This document shows, in pieces, positions 1-10,221 of a stretch of 64,000 bases of DNA; the first letter of the stretch is position 1; each line of letters begins with the position of its first letter. Origin of the DNA: Xestospongia muta (Eukaryota; Porifera; Demospongiae; Haplosclerida; Petrosiidae). Both the position numbers and the translations under genes were made by a program. The notes beneath the pieces are model-generated. The model was not told the origin of the DNA and did not search any database. It saw nothing but the letters and a program-made list of their open reading frames with translations. The stretch is from positions 868,001-932,000 of the forward strand of contig OY848921.1 in assembly GCA_963693285.1 (NCBI GenBank). Reading direction: 5' to 3'.

Positions 1-736
1 TTTGATGAGCTTTAGAGTGGATAGATTGGATGTGAGAATACCATAATTAAATTAAAAATGATAATAACATCAAGATATTTAAATGAATCGACACATTCAA
101 GATGAGAACCATTTAAGAAAAGAGGGGAGAGGGAGGTTGAAGAGAGGGAGACTTATGTGAGATGTATTTGTTTTTTGAAGTTGATGGTGAGATGATGAGA
201 GCTAATTCATGATGTTATGAGATTGATGTTTTATTGTTAATAAGAACCAATTAAATTTAGTGGGAGGGGCTAATACTTTTAACAATAATGTTGGTCTGTT
301 ATTTTGTTTACCAGAATCTAAATATTCGGAAAGAACTCACATAAATGGCTGGCGTTCTGCACTGACTTTGTGCAGATCAATGAAATTGCTTGTGTCATGA
401 GATTGCAAGTGACTACGCACACAAGCTAATTAAAATATAGACAAGCAGACTGGAGAGTGCTATAAAGAAATGTATTACTAATACATTTGTGAGTATGGAA
501 TCAATGACTTATTGATCGCACACTCATAAACTAGACAGAGTATCATCTCGACTGTAGAGGCGTTAAAAGAAAGTACCATGAGGTAGCACGTGTAGCAAGA
601 AGTCTTGTGATCTTCAAATATAATAACATTCATAGTTGCCTAGATTTCAACGTGACTTTATCCAGACCTTCCCTCTTTTTTCAGAACGTCTGGCTTCGAG
701 ACTAATTTACCCACGAGCTAGTCTGTGGTGTTCAAA
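1..736. other. Upstream flank of the PRDM9-like array
   Basis: I see no coding exon here. From about 408 the sequence matches 4812-5134 upstream of copy B closely, for example in the stretches around 408-470 and 525-640, so 408-736 is the duplicated 5' flank (promoter and 5' UTR) of copy A. The stretch near 262-290, a GGGAGGGGC-containing box, recurs at about 10158-10175 upstream of copy C, so it may be part of the shared promoter. That role is inferred from position and conservation only. Confidence 0.5.
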
Positions 737-3230
737 ATGGCTGATGTAATCCAAGAATCATGTGACAATGAGAAGAGAAAAGTAGAGAATGTTGGAAAGA
801 ATATTGAACTCACAAAAACTTTAGGTTAAATACTATTGTATATTAAATAAAAAGTCATAAAGATTGTGTAGGTTTAGATGTGATGTCCAAAAACAAGAGT
901 AGAGTTAGAAAAAGGAGAAGGAGACGATATAGTAGCAGTGATAGTGGAGATGAATGGATACCTGCTCTAGAGACTTGTGTGATGAGGAAAAAAACAAATG
1001 ATGTCATAAAAGGTAATAAACTTGTAAATAAAATATGGACACCATTCTTTTGTGTTTAGATCACAAACTTACAAGAGTCTTGAAGAAGAAAAAACCACAG
1101 CAGAAGAAATATTACAAACCTATAGAGGGGGAGGAGCCTTCACTTGAGAGCCTTGATTCCGAGTTTTCTAATGATTTTTTTGAGTTATTTGGAGATGATA
1201 ATAATGAAAAATATGAAAACTTTGAAGGATTTGATATTGAAGATATGTAAGTTAGATTATATCAGTATTGTTGATATTGTTTTTAATACAGTGGTAATGT
1301 ACCTCAATGTCCAGTTAGTGAACATCCTCAGAGATTAAGTCATCAAAAAGAATGTAGAGAAGATGAACTATCTGATGAAGATGAACATCTCTGTAAGTTC
1401 AGTATCAATATGGTGACTTCTATAACTTTCATTATTAGTTTGTGAGGACTGTGAGGAATTTCATCATGGTGACTGTCCTGTTCATGGACCCTTACTAACT
1501 CTAGATACTTCTAGTGGTCATGATGAAGCATCTCTACAATACACTACTGTTTTTGTTCCAGCTGAATTAACTGTTAAACCTTCTAAGATACCCAATGCTG
1601 GTCTGGGTGTTTTTGCTACACAATTTATACCTCGTAGAGTTAGATTTGGTCCTTATGAAGGAAGGAGAGTATTTAAAGAAGAGCTTACAAAAGGAGAAGA
1701 TACTAGCTACATGTGGGAGGTATTGTAATGAAATAATAAAAAAGTATTAATTACTTATTTTTTTCAGTTGAAACGTGTTGGAGAAGGTTCATATTATATT
1801 GATGGTCGATCAGATAAGCAAAGTAATTGGTTACGATTTGTTAATTGTGCTCGCAATGTAGATGAACAGAATTTAGTAGCTTTTCAGTATCACAGTAACA
1901 TCTATTATCGTTCATTCAAACATATCTATCCTGGTAATGAACTCTATGTATGGTATGGTGAAGAATATGCAAGAGAACTTGAAATCACAGCTAGTTTTGA
2001 AAAAGGTAGGGTAATTCTTTTGGCAGAAATAAAACTTACTATCTATTTTTAGATGATTGTCAACTTTATAATTGCAAAAATTGTGGAGATAGTTTTGTTT
2101 TGAAGGCAAATTTTGATTTGCATCTTCAACATAATCCTAATTGTATTGCTGCTAATCCTCAATGTTTTACTTGTCAAAAATGTCAAGAAAGTTTTTGTGA
2201 ATTGTATCAGTTACAAGACCACATTCGTAAACATGAGCAACTTGATGGAAAAGGAAGAAACCATAAAAAAGGGCTCATTCCCAACGATAAACAGTTAGTT
2301 GATAATCCAGATATTATGTGTGATTATTGTGGAAAGAAATTTTCTTGTCAGTCATCATTGAGGACTCATCTTCGTATACACACTGGTGATAAACCTTACC
2401 AATGTCAGTACTGTCGAAAAAGATTTAGTCATAATGGTAGTCTCAGAAAACATCTTCGTATACACATGGGTGATAAATCATACCAATGTCAATACTGTGA
2501 AAAAGGATTTAGTCAGAATGGTGATCTCCAAAGGCATCTTCGTATACACACTGATAACAAACCTTACCAATGTCAGTACTGTCGAAAAGGATTTAGTAAT
2601 AATGGTAATCTCCGAAAACATCTTCGTATACACACTGGTGATAAACCTTACCAATGTCAGTACTGTGTAAAACATTTTTATCAGAATGTTGATCTCCAAA
2701 GACATCTTCGTATACACACTGGTGATAAACCTTACCAATGTCAGCACTGTGAAAAAGCATTTAGTCAGTATGGTAGTCTACAAAGACATCTTCGTATACA
2801 CACTGGTGATAAACCTTACCAATGCCAGTACTGTGGAAAAGGATTTAGTCAGGATAGTAGTCTCCAAACTCATATTCGTATCCATACTGGTGATAAACCT
2901 TACCAATGTCAGTACTGTGAAAAAGCATTTAATAAAAATAGTAATCTTCAAAAGCATCTTCGTATACACACTGGAGATAAACCTTACCAATGTCAGTACT
3001 GTGGAAAAGGATTTAATCAAAGCACTCATCTTCAAATTCATCTTCGCATACATACTGGTGATAAACCTTACCAATGTGAGTACTGTGGAAAAGGATTCAG
3101 TAATAATAGTAATCTTCAAGCCCATCTTCGTATACACACCGGTGATAAACCTTACCAATGTCAATACTGTGGAAAAAAATTTAATCAAAGCAATAATCTC
3201 CAAACTCATCTTCGTATTCATCTAAAGTAA
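737..3230 (+). CDS. PRDM9-like: PRDM9-like histone methyltransferase, copy A (11 fingers in the main array)
   Basis: PRDM9 trimethylates H3K4/K36 at sites chosen by its zinc fingers and, in vertebrates, directs meiotic recombination. Seven exons by eye: 737-824, 872-1012, 1060-1246, 1292-1392, 1439-1719, 1768-2005, 2053-3230. Their phases agree and give 737 residues. Order: a half KRAB-A-like motif ([14 protein letters not shown]...LG), an acidic DSGDEW motif as in PRDM9, an SSXRD-like stretch, a zinc knuckle (C-x2-C-x7-C-x2-H, ending in CPVHGP), the PR/SET domain, two degenerate fingers, then 11 regular C2H2 fingers with TGDKP linkers. The three catalytic tyrosines known from mammalian PRDM9 (FGPYEG, YYRSF, VWYG) are present. 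Two odd points: IPRG is IPRR here, and the SSXRD region is more diverged than in copy C (EHPQR for ERYPKR). Copies A and B lack an exon and an exon segment that copy C has. Meiotic function in a non-vertebrate is not shown. Confidence 0.9.
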
Positions 3231-3273
3231 TTAATTATTGTCTTTGCTAATCATTTACATTACACTTTATTAA

Positions 3274-3640
3274 GTTACCATAGTAACAACACTACACAAA
3301 CAATGGACAATACAGGTCTAGAAAAGTTAAAGTAGCCCAAGGTGACTAGTCCCAAAGTTCCAGAGCGTAATAACAGAATAGAATGTGTCACTGTAGAAGG
3401 TAGAGCGAGAGAAGTCAACACCTCTAACGAGTGATAGCAATGCTGCTTTTAAAATTAGGTGTAAATTGTTTCTACCTAGACTTTTCAATTCTTACTAAAT
3501 CTAGGGAGATGCTACAAGTAAACAGTTAAGTTAAAGGAAGGTACTACATCATTGATATTGTTGTCATTGTTGAAGATTGTCACTCAACTAAAACTTACAC
3601 AGTATCTATACAACATTTATCATCCAGTGATGATTGCCTA
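3274..3640 (+). pseudogene. Relic of the cadherin-like/TPR gene 5' end (copy A unit)
   Basis: Starting with an X-box-like GTTACCATAGTAAC at 3274-3287, this stretch parallels 12729-13110 base for base at many places: the ATGGACAAT start, the exon 1/intron/exon 2 order, and the text encoding the SPSD motif. The reading frame stops after about ten codons (LEKLK then TAG) and has further indels, so it cannot encode the domain. It shows that the duplicated unit once reached into the downstream gene. Confidence 0.8.
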
Positions 3641-3874
3641 ATGTTAGGTCACAATCACAGTAACACAGAAGTCTTTTTGCAAGTGCTTTCAGATGAAGGT
3701 TTTAAAATTGGTACACCAGATGCTACACAAGTATTGGAAAGTTTAGACCTCCTGTTTATATGGTGCTCTAGGTCCATAAACAGGGAGATTGTATCAACTT
3801 TTGCAACCAGCCTAAACTTTCTTCCTTGGTCACTTGTCAACAGTAGGAAAACCCATTCTCATAAAAATCTGTAG
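3641..3874 (+). other. Unrecognised ORF piece following the relic
   Basis: An open frame of about 77 codons, reading LGHNHSNTEVFLQ, then GTPDATQVLE, then CSRSINREIVSTFATSL. A related and slightly longer version lies at 8223-8513 in the B unit. The text is absent from the intact gene at 12.8-13.7 kb, so it was either inserted into an ancestor of units A and B or belongs to another element. I do not recognise the family. The two versions differ by indels in multiples of three near the middle, which could mean past coding constraint or chance. Confidence 0.35.
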
Positions 3875-3930
3875 CAAATATAAATTATATAAATACTGTT
3901 CTATAATTTACTTTTAATAATCATTATACC

Positions 3931-4330
3931 TTGAATAAAGTTTCAGCGACATCATGGCCACATTTGCTAGGTAAGGGAATGGCTTCTATCCATTTTGTAA
4001 AATAATCTGACATAGTGAGAATAAAATGATTCTCATTCTAGATGTTGGAGATATTGGGCTGACAAAGTCAATTGCCACATGGTACTGTGGAGAATATACT
4101 TGTATTGGATGAATCTCACTGTTAGTGACAATTGGGTTTTTGTTCATTCTACAGGTAACAATTAAACAACACTAACTTTTAGCAAACTTACCAATTTTTT
4201 GGCATCATTTCATATATACCTTTCCTCGTAAATCATTCCCTGATTCATACTATCGTTTTCTTAAGTTTCATGTGTCCCTGTGTTTAGATCTCAACATGAT
4301 GGCTTTTCACAATCTTTAATTGTTTTTCAA
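3931..4330 (-). mobile_element. Ty3/gypsy-type retrotransposon integrase fragment
   Basis: Read on the minus strand, this stretch gives an integrase-like order. First come remnants of the zinc-binding end (around 4150-4260), then YHVAIDFVSPISPTS (around 4031-4085), which resembles the first catalytic-Asp motif of Ty3/gypsy integrases, then SDYFTKWIEAIPLPS (around 3965-4010) and VAETLF. A frameshift separates the two core motifs and stops lie in the zinc-finger part, so it is decayed. No LTRs or other pol parts are visible. Unit B lacks it, so it entered unit A after the duplication or was lost from B. Confidence 0.7.
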
Positions 4331-4389
4331 GATATTGTATGTATTTAACTATCTACAATAATAGTGCTAACAACCATTAAAACTTTATT

Positions 4390-4811
4390 TTAACAATATT
4401 TGTCATTTTACCTGCTTCTCTTTTCCAGGTTTGCAATTGTATACAGTTGTCCATCAATTATTATAAATTTTCCAAATTATGCTTCTTGTCATGACTTTGA
4501 TCCTCTCACCTTTATTACCATCCTGGCCTTTTTCTCACTCATCTGCTTCACAAACTCATTTGTCCCTTCTGTTCTCTCTCTGTGGAATTCACTTCCTTAT
4601 CATGTGAAATCTAGCTCATCTCTAATCACTTTTAAATCTAAAGTAAATATGCTTCTTTAAAAGTCACTTATTTTATCACTTTGTTAATAATGATACTATA
4701 TCCTGTACTTAAATACCTTAATTCTGTTTTATTAATTATTGTTCTTTTCTGTTTGTGCCCTTTAAACTAGCAGTGGCTATTGAGCATTCATTTTGTCAAT
4801 AAAAAAGTGAT
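4390..4811 (+). mobile_element. LINE 3' end fragment
   Basis: The open frame ending at 4660 reads FVPSVLSLWNSLPYHV followed by SLITFKSKV, the typical last residues of a non-LTR reverse transcriptase ORF (xLWNSLPxxV...SLxxFKxxL). About 150 bp of 3' UTR follows and ends in an A-rich stretch (AATAAAAAA near 4798-4806). Only the extreme 3' end is present, as expected from 5'-truncated target-primed insertion. A shorter copy is at 8614-8866. Confidence 0.65.
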
Positions 4812-5134
4812 TACGCACACAAAGCTAATTAAAATCGAGTGAAGTTACAAACAGACTGGAGAGAGCTATAAAGAAAGCAATTACAAATTTATCCTCGCGA
4901 ATGACTTATTGATCGCACACTCATAAACTAGACAGAGTTTAGTATCATCTCGACTGTAGAGGCGGTAAAAGAAAGTACCACGAGGTGTCACGGGTAGAAA
5001 GAAGTCTTGTGATCTTCAACTATAATAACATTCATAGTTGCCTAGATTTGAATGCGAGTATGTCCAGACATTCCCTCCCCTTGAAGAACGTCTAGTTTTG
5101 AGTCTAGTTTACCAGCTAGTCTGTGGTGTTCAAA
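4812..5134 (+). promoter_or_regulatory. Duplicated 5' flank of PRDM9-like copy B
   Basis: Homologous to 408-736 before copy A. Part of it survives at 8930-8987 in the collapsed copy D. I see no TATA box that can be assigned with confidence. The flank begins directly after the A-rich LINE tail. Confidence 0.5.
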
Positions 5135-7814
5135 ATGGCAGATGTAATGCAAGAATTATGTGACTATGAGAAGGGAAAAGTAGAGAATGTTGAAAAGAAT
5201 ATTGAACTCACAAAAACTTTAGGTTAAATACTATTGTATGTTAAATAAACACTCATAAAGATTGTGTAGGTTTAGATGTTAAGTCCAAAAACAAGAGTAG
5301 AGTTAGAAAAAGGAGAAGGAGACGATATAGTAATTGTAGTAATAGTAGCAGTGATAGTGGAGATGAATGGATACCTGCTCTAGAGACTTATGTGATGAGG
5401 AAAAAAACAAATGATGTCATAAGAGGTAATAAACTTGTAAATAAAATATGGACACCATTCTTTTGTGTTTAGATCACAAACTTACAAGTGTCTTGAAGAA
5501 GAAAAAACCACAGCAGAAGAAATATTACAAACCTGTAGAGGGGGAGGAGCCTTCATTTGAGAGCCATGATTGCACGTTGTTAATGAGTTTGTTGAGTTAT
5601 TTGGAGATGATAATGATGAAGAATATGAAGACTTTGAAGGATTTGATATTGAAGATGTGTAAGTTAGATTATATAAGTATTGTTGATATTGTTTTTTTAA
5701 TACAGTGGTAATGTACCTCAGTGTCCAGTTAGTGAACGATATCCTAAGAGATTAAGTCACCAAAAGGAATACAGAGAAGATGAAGTATGTGATGAAGATG
5801 AATATCTCTGTAAGTTCAGTATCAATATGGTTACTTCTACAACTTTTATTATTAGTTTGTGACAACTGTGAGGATTTTCATTATGGTGACTGTCCTGTTC
5901 ATGGACCCTTACTAACTCTAGATCCTTCTAGTGGTCGTGATGAAGCATCTCTACAATACACTAGTGTATTTGTTCCAGCTGAATTAATTGTTAAACCTTC
6001 TAAGATACCCAATTGTGGTCTGGGTGTTTTTGCTACACAGTTTATACCTCGTGGAGTTAGATTTGGTCCTTATGAAGGAAGGAGAGTATTGAAAGAAGAG
6101 CTCACTAAAGGAGAAGATACTAGCTACATGTGGGAGGTACCAAAATGAAATAATAATAAAGTATTAATTTTTATTTTTTCCAGGTGAAGTGTGTTGGAGA
6201 GAGGTCATATTATATTGATGGTCGATCAGATAAGGAAAGTAATTGGTTACGATTTGTTAACTGTGCTCACAATGTAGATGAACAGAATTTAATAGCTTTT
6301 CAGTATCATGGTAACATCTATTATCGCTCATTCAAACATATCTATCCTGGTAATGAACTCTATGTATGGTATGGTGAAGAATATGCAAGAGAACTTGGGA
6401 TCACAGCTAGTTTTGAAAAAGGTAGGGTAATCCTTTTTGCAGAAATAAAATCTATTATCTATTTTTAGATGATTGTCAACTTTATAATTGCAAAAATTGT
6501 GGAAGTAGTTTTGTTTTGAAAGTAAATTTTGATTTGCATCTTCGACATAATCCTAATTGTCTTGCTGCTAATCCTCAATGTTTTACTTGTCGAAAATGTC
6601 AAGAAAGTTTTTGTGAATTGTATCAGTTACAAGACCACATTCGTAAACATGAGCAACTTGATGTAAAAGGAAGACATTGTATAAGAGAGCCCATTTCCAA
6701 TGATAAACTGCTAGTTGGAAATCCAGATAATATGTGTAATTATTGTGGAAAGAAACTTTCTTGTCAGTCATCATTGAGGACTCATCTTCATATACACACT
6801 GGTGACAAACCTTACCAATGTCAGTACTGTGGAAAAGGATTTAGTAATAATAGTAATCTCCAGGCTCATTTTCGTATACATACTGGTGACAAACCTTACC
6901 AATGTCAGTACTGTGAAAAAGGATTTCGTCATAATCATCATCTCCAAACTCATCTTCGTATACACACTGGTGATAAACCTTACCAATGTCAGTACTGTGT
7001 AAAAAATTTTTACAAGAATGTTGATCTCCAAAGACATGTTCGTATACACACTGGTGATAAACCTTACCAATGTCAGTACTGTGAAAAAGCATTTAGTCAG
7101 TATGGTGGTCTCCAAACTCATCTTCGTATACACACTGGTGATAAACCTCACCAATGTCAGTACTGTGGAAAAGGATTTAGTGTTAATAGTAGTCTCCAAA
7201 CTCATCTTCGTATACACACTGGTGATAAACCTTACCAATGTCAGCACTGTGAAAAAGGATTTAGTGTTAATAGTAATCTCCAAGCTCATCTTCGTATACA
7301 CACTGGTGATAAACCTTACCAATGTCAGTACTGTGAAAAAACATTTAGGCAGAATGGTAGTCTCCAAAGACATCTTCGTATACACACTGGAGATAAACCT
7401 TACCAATGTCAGTACTGTGGAAAAGGATTTAGTCAGGATAGTAATCTTCAAACTCATCTTCGTAGACACACTGGTGATGAACCTTACCAATGTCAGTACT
7501 GTGGAAAAGGATTTAGTCATAAAAGTGATCTTAAAAAACATCTTCGTATACACACTGGTGATAAACCTTACCAATGTCAGTACTGTGGAAAAGGGTTTAG
7601 TAATAATAGTAATCTTCAAGCTCATCTTCGTATACACACTGGTGATAAACCTTACCAATGTCAATACTGTGGAAAAAAATTTAATCAAAGCAATAATCTC
7701 CAAACTCATCTTCGTATACACACTGGTGATAAACCTTACCAATGTCAATACTGTGGAAAAAAATTTAATCAAAACAAGAATCTCCAAACTCATCTCCGTA
7801 TTCATCTAAAGTAA
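5135..7814 (+). pseudogene. PRDM9-like: PRDM9-like copy B (13 fingers), frameshifted before SET
   Basis: Same exon plan as copy A, with the start ATG at 5135-5137. The half KRAB-like exon, the DSGDEW linker, the zinc knuckle ([18 protein letters not shown]), the SET exons (about 5865-6135 and 6184-6421) and a 13-finger array up to 7814 are all recognisable. The catalytic tyrosines are conserved. In the acidic exon one base is missing near 5580 relative to copies A and C: they read SNEFFEL or SNDFFEL, whereas this copy goes into LMSLLSYLEM. With the usual splice sites the SET domain and fingers would be out of frame. It is therefore probably a young pseudogene, unless the loss is a sequencing error or another splice site or start restores the frame. 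The finger array itself is fully open. Confidence 0.75.
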
Positions 7815-7857
7815 TTAATGATTGTTTTTGCTAATCATTTACATTACACTTTATTAA

Positions 7858-8222
7858 GTTACCATAGTAACAACACTACACAAACAATGGACAATACAGA
7901 TCTAGAGAAGTTAAAGTAGTCCAGAGTGACTAGTTCCAAAGTTCCAGAGCATAATAATAGAATACAGTGTTATTGTAGAAGGTGAAGTGAGAGAAGTTAA
8001 CACCTCTAACGAGTGATAGCAATGCTGCTTTTAAAATTAGGTGTAAATTGTTTCTACCTAGACTTTTCAATTCTTACTAAATCTAGGGAGATGCTACAAG
8101 TAAACAGTTAAGTTAAAGGAAGGTACTACATCAGTGATATTGTTGTCACTGTTGAAGATTATCACTCAACTAAAACGTACACAGTATCTATACAACATTT
8201 ATCATCCAGTGATGATTGCCTA
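7858..8222 (+). pseudogene. Relic of the cadherin-like/TPR gene 5' end (copy B unit)
   Basis: Parallel to 12729-13110. It has the X-box-like GTTACCATAGTAAC at 7858-7871 and ATGGACAAT near 7886, then LEKLK followed at once by TAG and further indels. It shares the early stop with the A-unit relic, so this stop predates the A/B duplication or was spread by conversion. Confidence 0.8.
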
Positions 8223-8513
8223 ATGTTAGGTCACAATCACAGTAACACAAAAGTCTTTTTGCAAGTACTACAATTGCAAGGAGTTTTTTCAGATGAAATT
8301 TTCAAAATTGGTACACCAGTTGCTACACAAGTGTTAGAAGGTACAGACCTACTGTTTAAATGGTGCTCTAGGCCTGCATACAGAGAGATTGTATCAACTT
8401 TTGCAACCAGCCTAGCTATAATAAATGACCTGTCATCTGCTCTTGAACAAGATAATTGTAAGAGTATGACAACAAGGAGGGAGAGTCAGAGCAAAGAGAC
8501 CACAATCAGATGA
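8223..8513 (+). other. Unrecognised ORF piece (copy B unit)
   Basis: An open frame of 96 codons homologous to 3641-3874. It reads NHSNTKVFLQVLQLQGVFSD, then GTPVATQVLEGTDLL, then CSRPAYREIVSTFATSL, with an extra hydrophobic stretch AIINDLSSALEQ not kept in the A unit. Family unknown. Its position right after the relic suggests both arrived in the unit together. Confidence 0.35.
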
Positions 8514-8613
8514 CCCAACTTGTGACTGGCAATACCTATGTCTATAAAGATAAAATGAAACTTAGTGAATAAAAACACATAAGCCTGATATACCTAATAT
8601 TGACTTCTCTATA

Positions 8614-8866
8614 TAGCTCATCTCTAATCACTTTTAAATCTAAAGTAAATATACTTCTTTACTAGCCATAAACCCACCATCACTTATTACACTAAAACCT
8701 ATCATATGCTATTAGTCACTTACTTTATCTCTGTGTTATTAATGATACTATATCCTGTACTTTAATACCTTAATTCTGTTTTATTAATTATTATATTGTT
8801 CTATTCTGTTTGTGCCCTTTAAACTAACAGTGGCTATTGAGCATTCGTTTTGTCAATAAAAAAAAC
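8614..8866 (+). mobile_element. Short LINE 3' end fragment
   Basis: Matches the last codons and the 3' UTR of the LINE fragment at about 4612-4811, with about 60 extra bases around 8660-8720. It ends in a run of A before 8870. It marks the end of unit B as the longer copy marks the end of unit A. Confidence 0.6.
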
Positions 8867-8924
8867 TATTTAACACACTTTACAACACAATTTAATACAT
8901 CAATCAACCAAAGTGCATCTCTCC

Positions 8925-9120
8925 AACACCATGAGGTGTCACATGTAGCAGGAAGTCTTGTGATCTTCAACTCTAATAACATTCACTGTGAAAAAGCATT
9001 TCGTCATAATCATGTTCTCCAAGTTCACGTTTGTATACACACTGGTGATAAACTTTACTAATGTCAGTACTGTGGAAAAGGATTTAGTCAGAAATCTCAT
9101 CTCCAAACTCATCTAAAATA
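8925..9120 (+). pseudogene. Collapsed PRDM9-like copy D: 5' flank joined to last fingers
   Basis: Bases 8930-8987 match the 5' flank of copies A and B (compare 4973-5033). At 8987-8988 the text jumps directly into a zinc finger (CEKAFRHNHVLQVHV), followed by a stop after the linker (TAA at 9059) and one more finger (CGKGFSQKSHLQTHLK). The whole KRAB-SET part and most fingers are missing. This is the footprint of one large internal deletion, probably by recombination within the array. Confidence 0.8.
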
Positions 9121-9164
9121 ATTAATTATTATTTTTGCTAATCATTTACATTACACTTTATTAA

Positions 9165-9530
9165 GTTACCATAGTAACAACACTATACAAACAATGGACA
9201 ATACAGATCTAGAGAAGTTAAAAGTAGTTCCAGGGTGACTAGTCCCAAAGTTCCAGAGTCCTGTAACAGAATAAAGTGTCACTGTAAAAGGTGGAGTAAG
9301 TGAAGTCAAGGTAACGCCTCTAACGAGTGATAGTGGTGCTTTTGATACAATTAAAGTAATTGTAAATTGTTTCTACCTAGAGTTTTACTAATCCTAGGGA
9401 GATGCTGCAAGTAAAACAGTTCAGTTAACTGAAGGTACTACATTAGTGATATTGTTGTCACTGCTGAAGATGGTCACTCAACTAAATTTACAAAGTATGT
9501 ATTCAATATTTATCACCCAGTGATACTTAC
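9165..9530 (+). pseudogene. Relic of the cadherin-like/TPR gene 5' end (copy D unit)
   Basis: Has the X-box-like GTTACCATAGTAAC at 9165-9178 and ATGGACAAT near 9193. The frame stays open a little longer than in the other relics (LEKLKVVPG) before a stop, with later indels. This copy therefore lacks the LEKLK-TAG mutation of the A and B relics. Confidence 0.75.
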
Positions 9531-9606
9531 TTCTCTTAACAAAACTGAAATAAATGTAAAAAAAAGGAAGACAAACAAAGTATAAAGACAATATAATTAT
9601 TTCAAG

Positions 9607-9902
9607 ATGTAGAGGATGACACTCATAATGATGTTATAGATAATGTAGTAGATACTGAAGAATCTATAGAACTGTCACCAGATATATCACCTGAACATGA
9701 TGACAAACAGCACAAGGTGGATCATAGTGATAATCTTCCTGAAAGTATAGTCAGTGTTGTTGAGGAGAGTCAAGAGGCGAAAAGATGACGTTTATTTGCT
9801 AAAAGAACAAATGAAGATACTGTTATGTCTGCTAAAGAAAGATATTTAGCTCGTAAGAGAGCAAAACTATCACAACATACAATTTCAACAGATGATAATT
9901 AA
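9607..9902 (+). pseudogene. NSRP1-like: NSRP1-like C-terminal fragment, broken
   Basis: The last part reads FAKRTNEDTVMSAKERYLAR, then KRAKLSQ, ending at TAA near 9902. This resembles the conserved C-terminus of nuclear speckle splicing regulatory protein 1 (NSRP1/CCDC55) as I remember it (SARDRYLARQ-type motif). Upstream is an acidic, Asp/Glu-rich stretch in a different frame. The frames change around an A run at 9780-9784, and a TGA lies in frame at 9787. No other exons of such a gene are near, so it is probably a partial insertion or a retrocopy tail. The family call rests on one motif. Confidence 0.5.
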
Positions 9903-10028
9903 ACCATCTTAATTTTAAATTAAAAAATAACACTTATTAATAAATTTATTTTTGGTAAAATTCCAGTGAAAGGGGTGGTATTTTTAACGACAATGGTGGT
10001 CTTTTCCAGCTAGTCTAAGGCGTGCAAA

Positions 10029-10109
10029 ATGGGAGAAGTAATGCAAGAATTATGTGACTATGAGAAGAGAAGACTAGAGAATCTTGAAAAGAATATTTTA
10101 ATATCTTAA
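10029..10109 (+). pseudogene. Extra copy of the PRDM9-like first exon
   Basis: ATG at 10029 opens a frame nearly identical to the first exon of copy C (EVMQELCDYEKRRLENLEKN), but it ends in TAA after 27 codons. The expected splice donor after the LG codons is lost. The true copy C first exon lies 193 bp further on. It looks like a short local duplication including the promoter box. Confidence 0.7.
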
Positions 10110-10221
10110 TTTTTAACTAAAAGAATATTATTTTTGATAATATCCAATAAAATTTTAGTGGGAGGGGCTAGTATTTTTAGCGGTTATTATCTTGTTTACC
10201 AGCTGGTCTGAGGTATTCAAA

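Larger units (their letters stand above)
408..9950 (+). repeat. Tandem segmental duplication carrying PRDM9-like genes
   Basis: Similar units follow one another: about 408-4811 (copy A), 4812-8860 (copy B) and a collapsed unit at 8925-9600 (copy D), followed by copy C from about 9960. Each unit runs from the shared 5' flank through the PRDM9-like gene into a relic of the first exons of the next gene downstream. A and B share losses relative to C, so they look like the younger pair. The unit limits are estimated by eye from where the similarity starts and stops. Confidence 0.75.

Noticed and set aside
1768..2052. SET exon frames read as separate proteins (also 6184-6468 and 11474-11758)
   Set aside because: Their apparent starts are TTG or GTG codons just after splice acceptors; they are internal exons of the PRDM9-like genes.
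2386..3225. Long open frames in the other frames and on the minus strand of the finger arrays (also 6771-7809 and 12061-12682)
   Set aside because: They repeat with an 84-bp period and are shadows of the repeated finger codons. They contain no independent domain and no plausible start context.
5780..6148. Signal-peptide-like start [19 protein letters not shown] before the SET domain (also at 11069)
   Set aside because: This hydrophobic stretch is a read-through of a 46-nt intron with good GT and AG sites; splicing restores YLFC, matching human PRDM9 YLYC.
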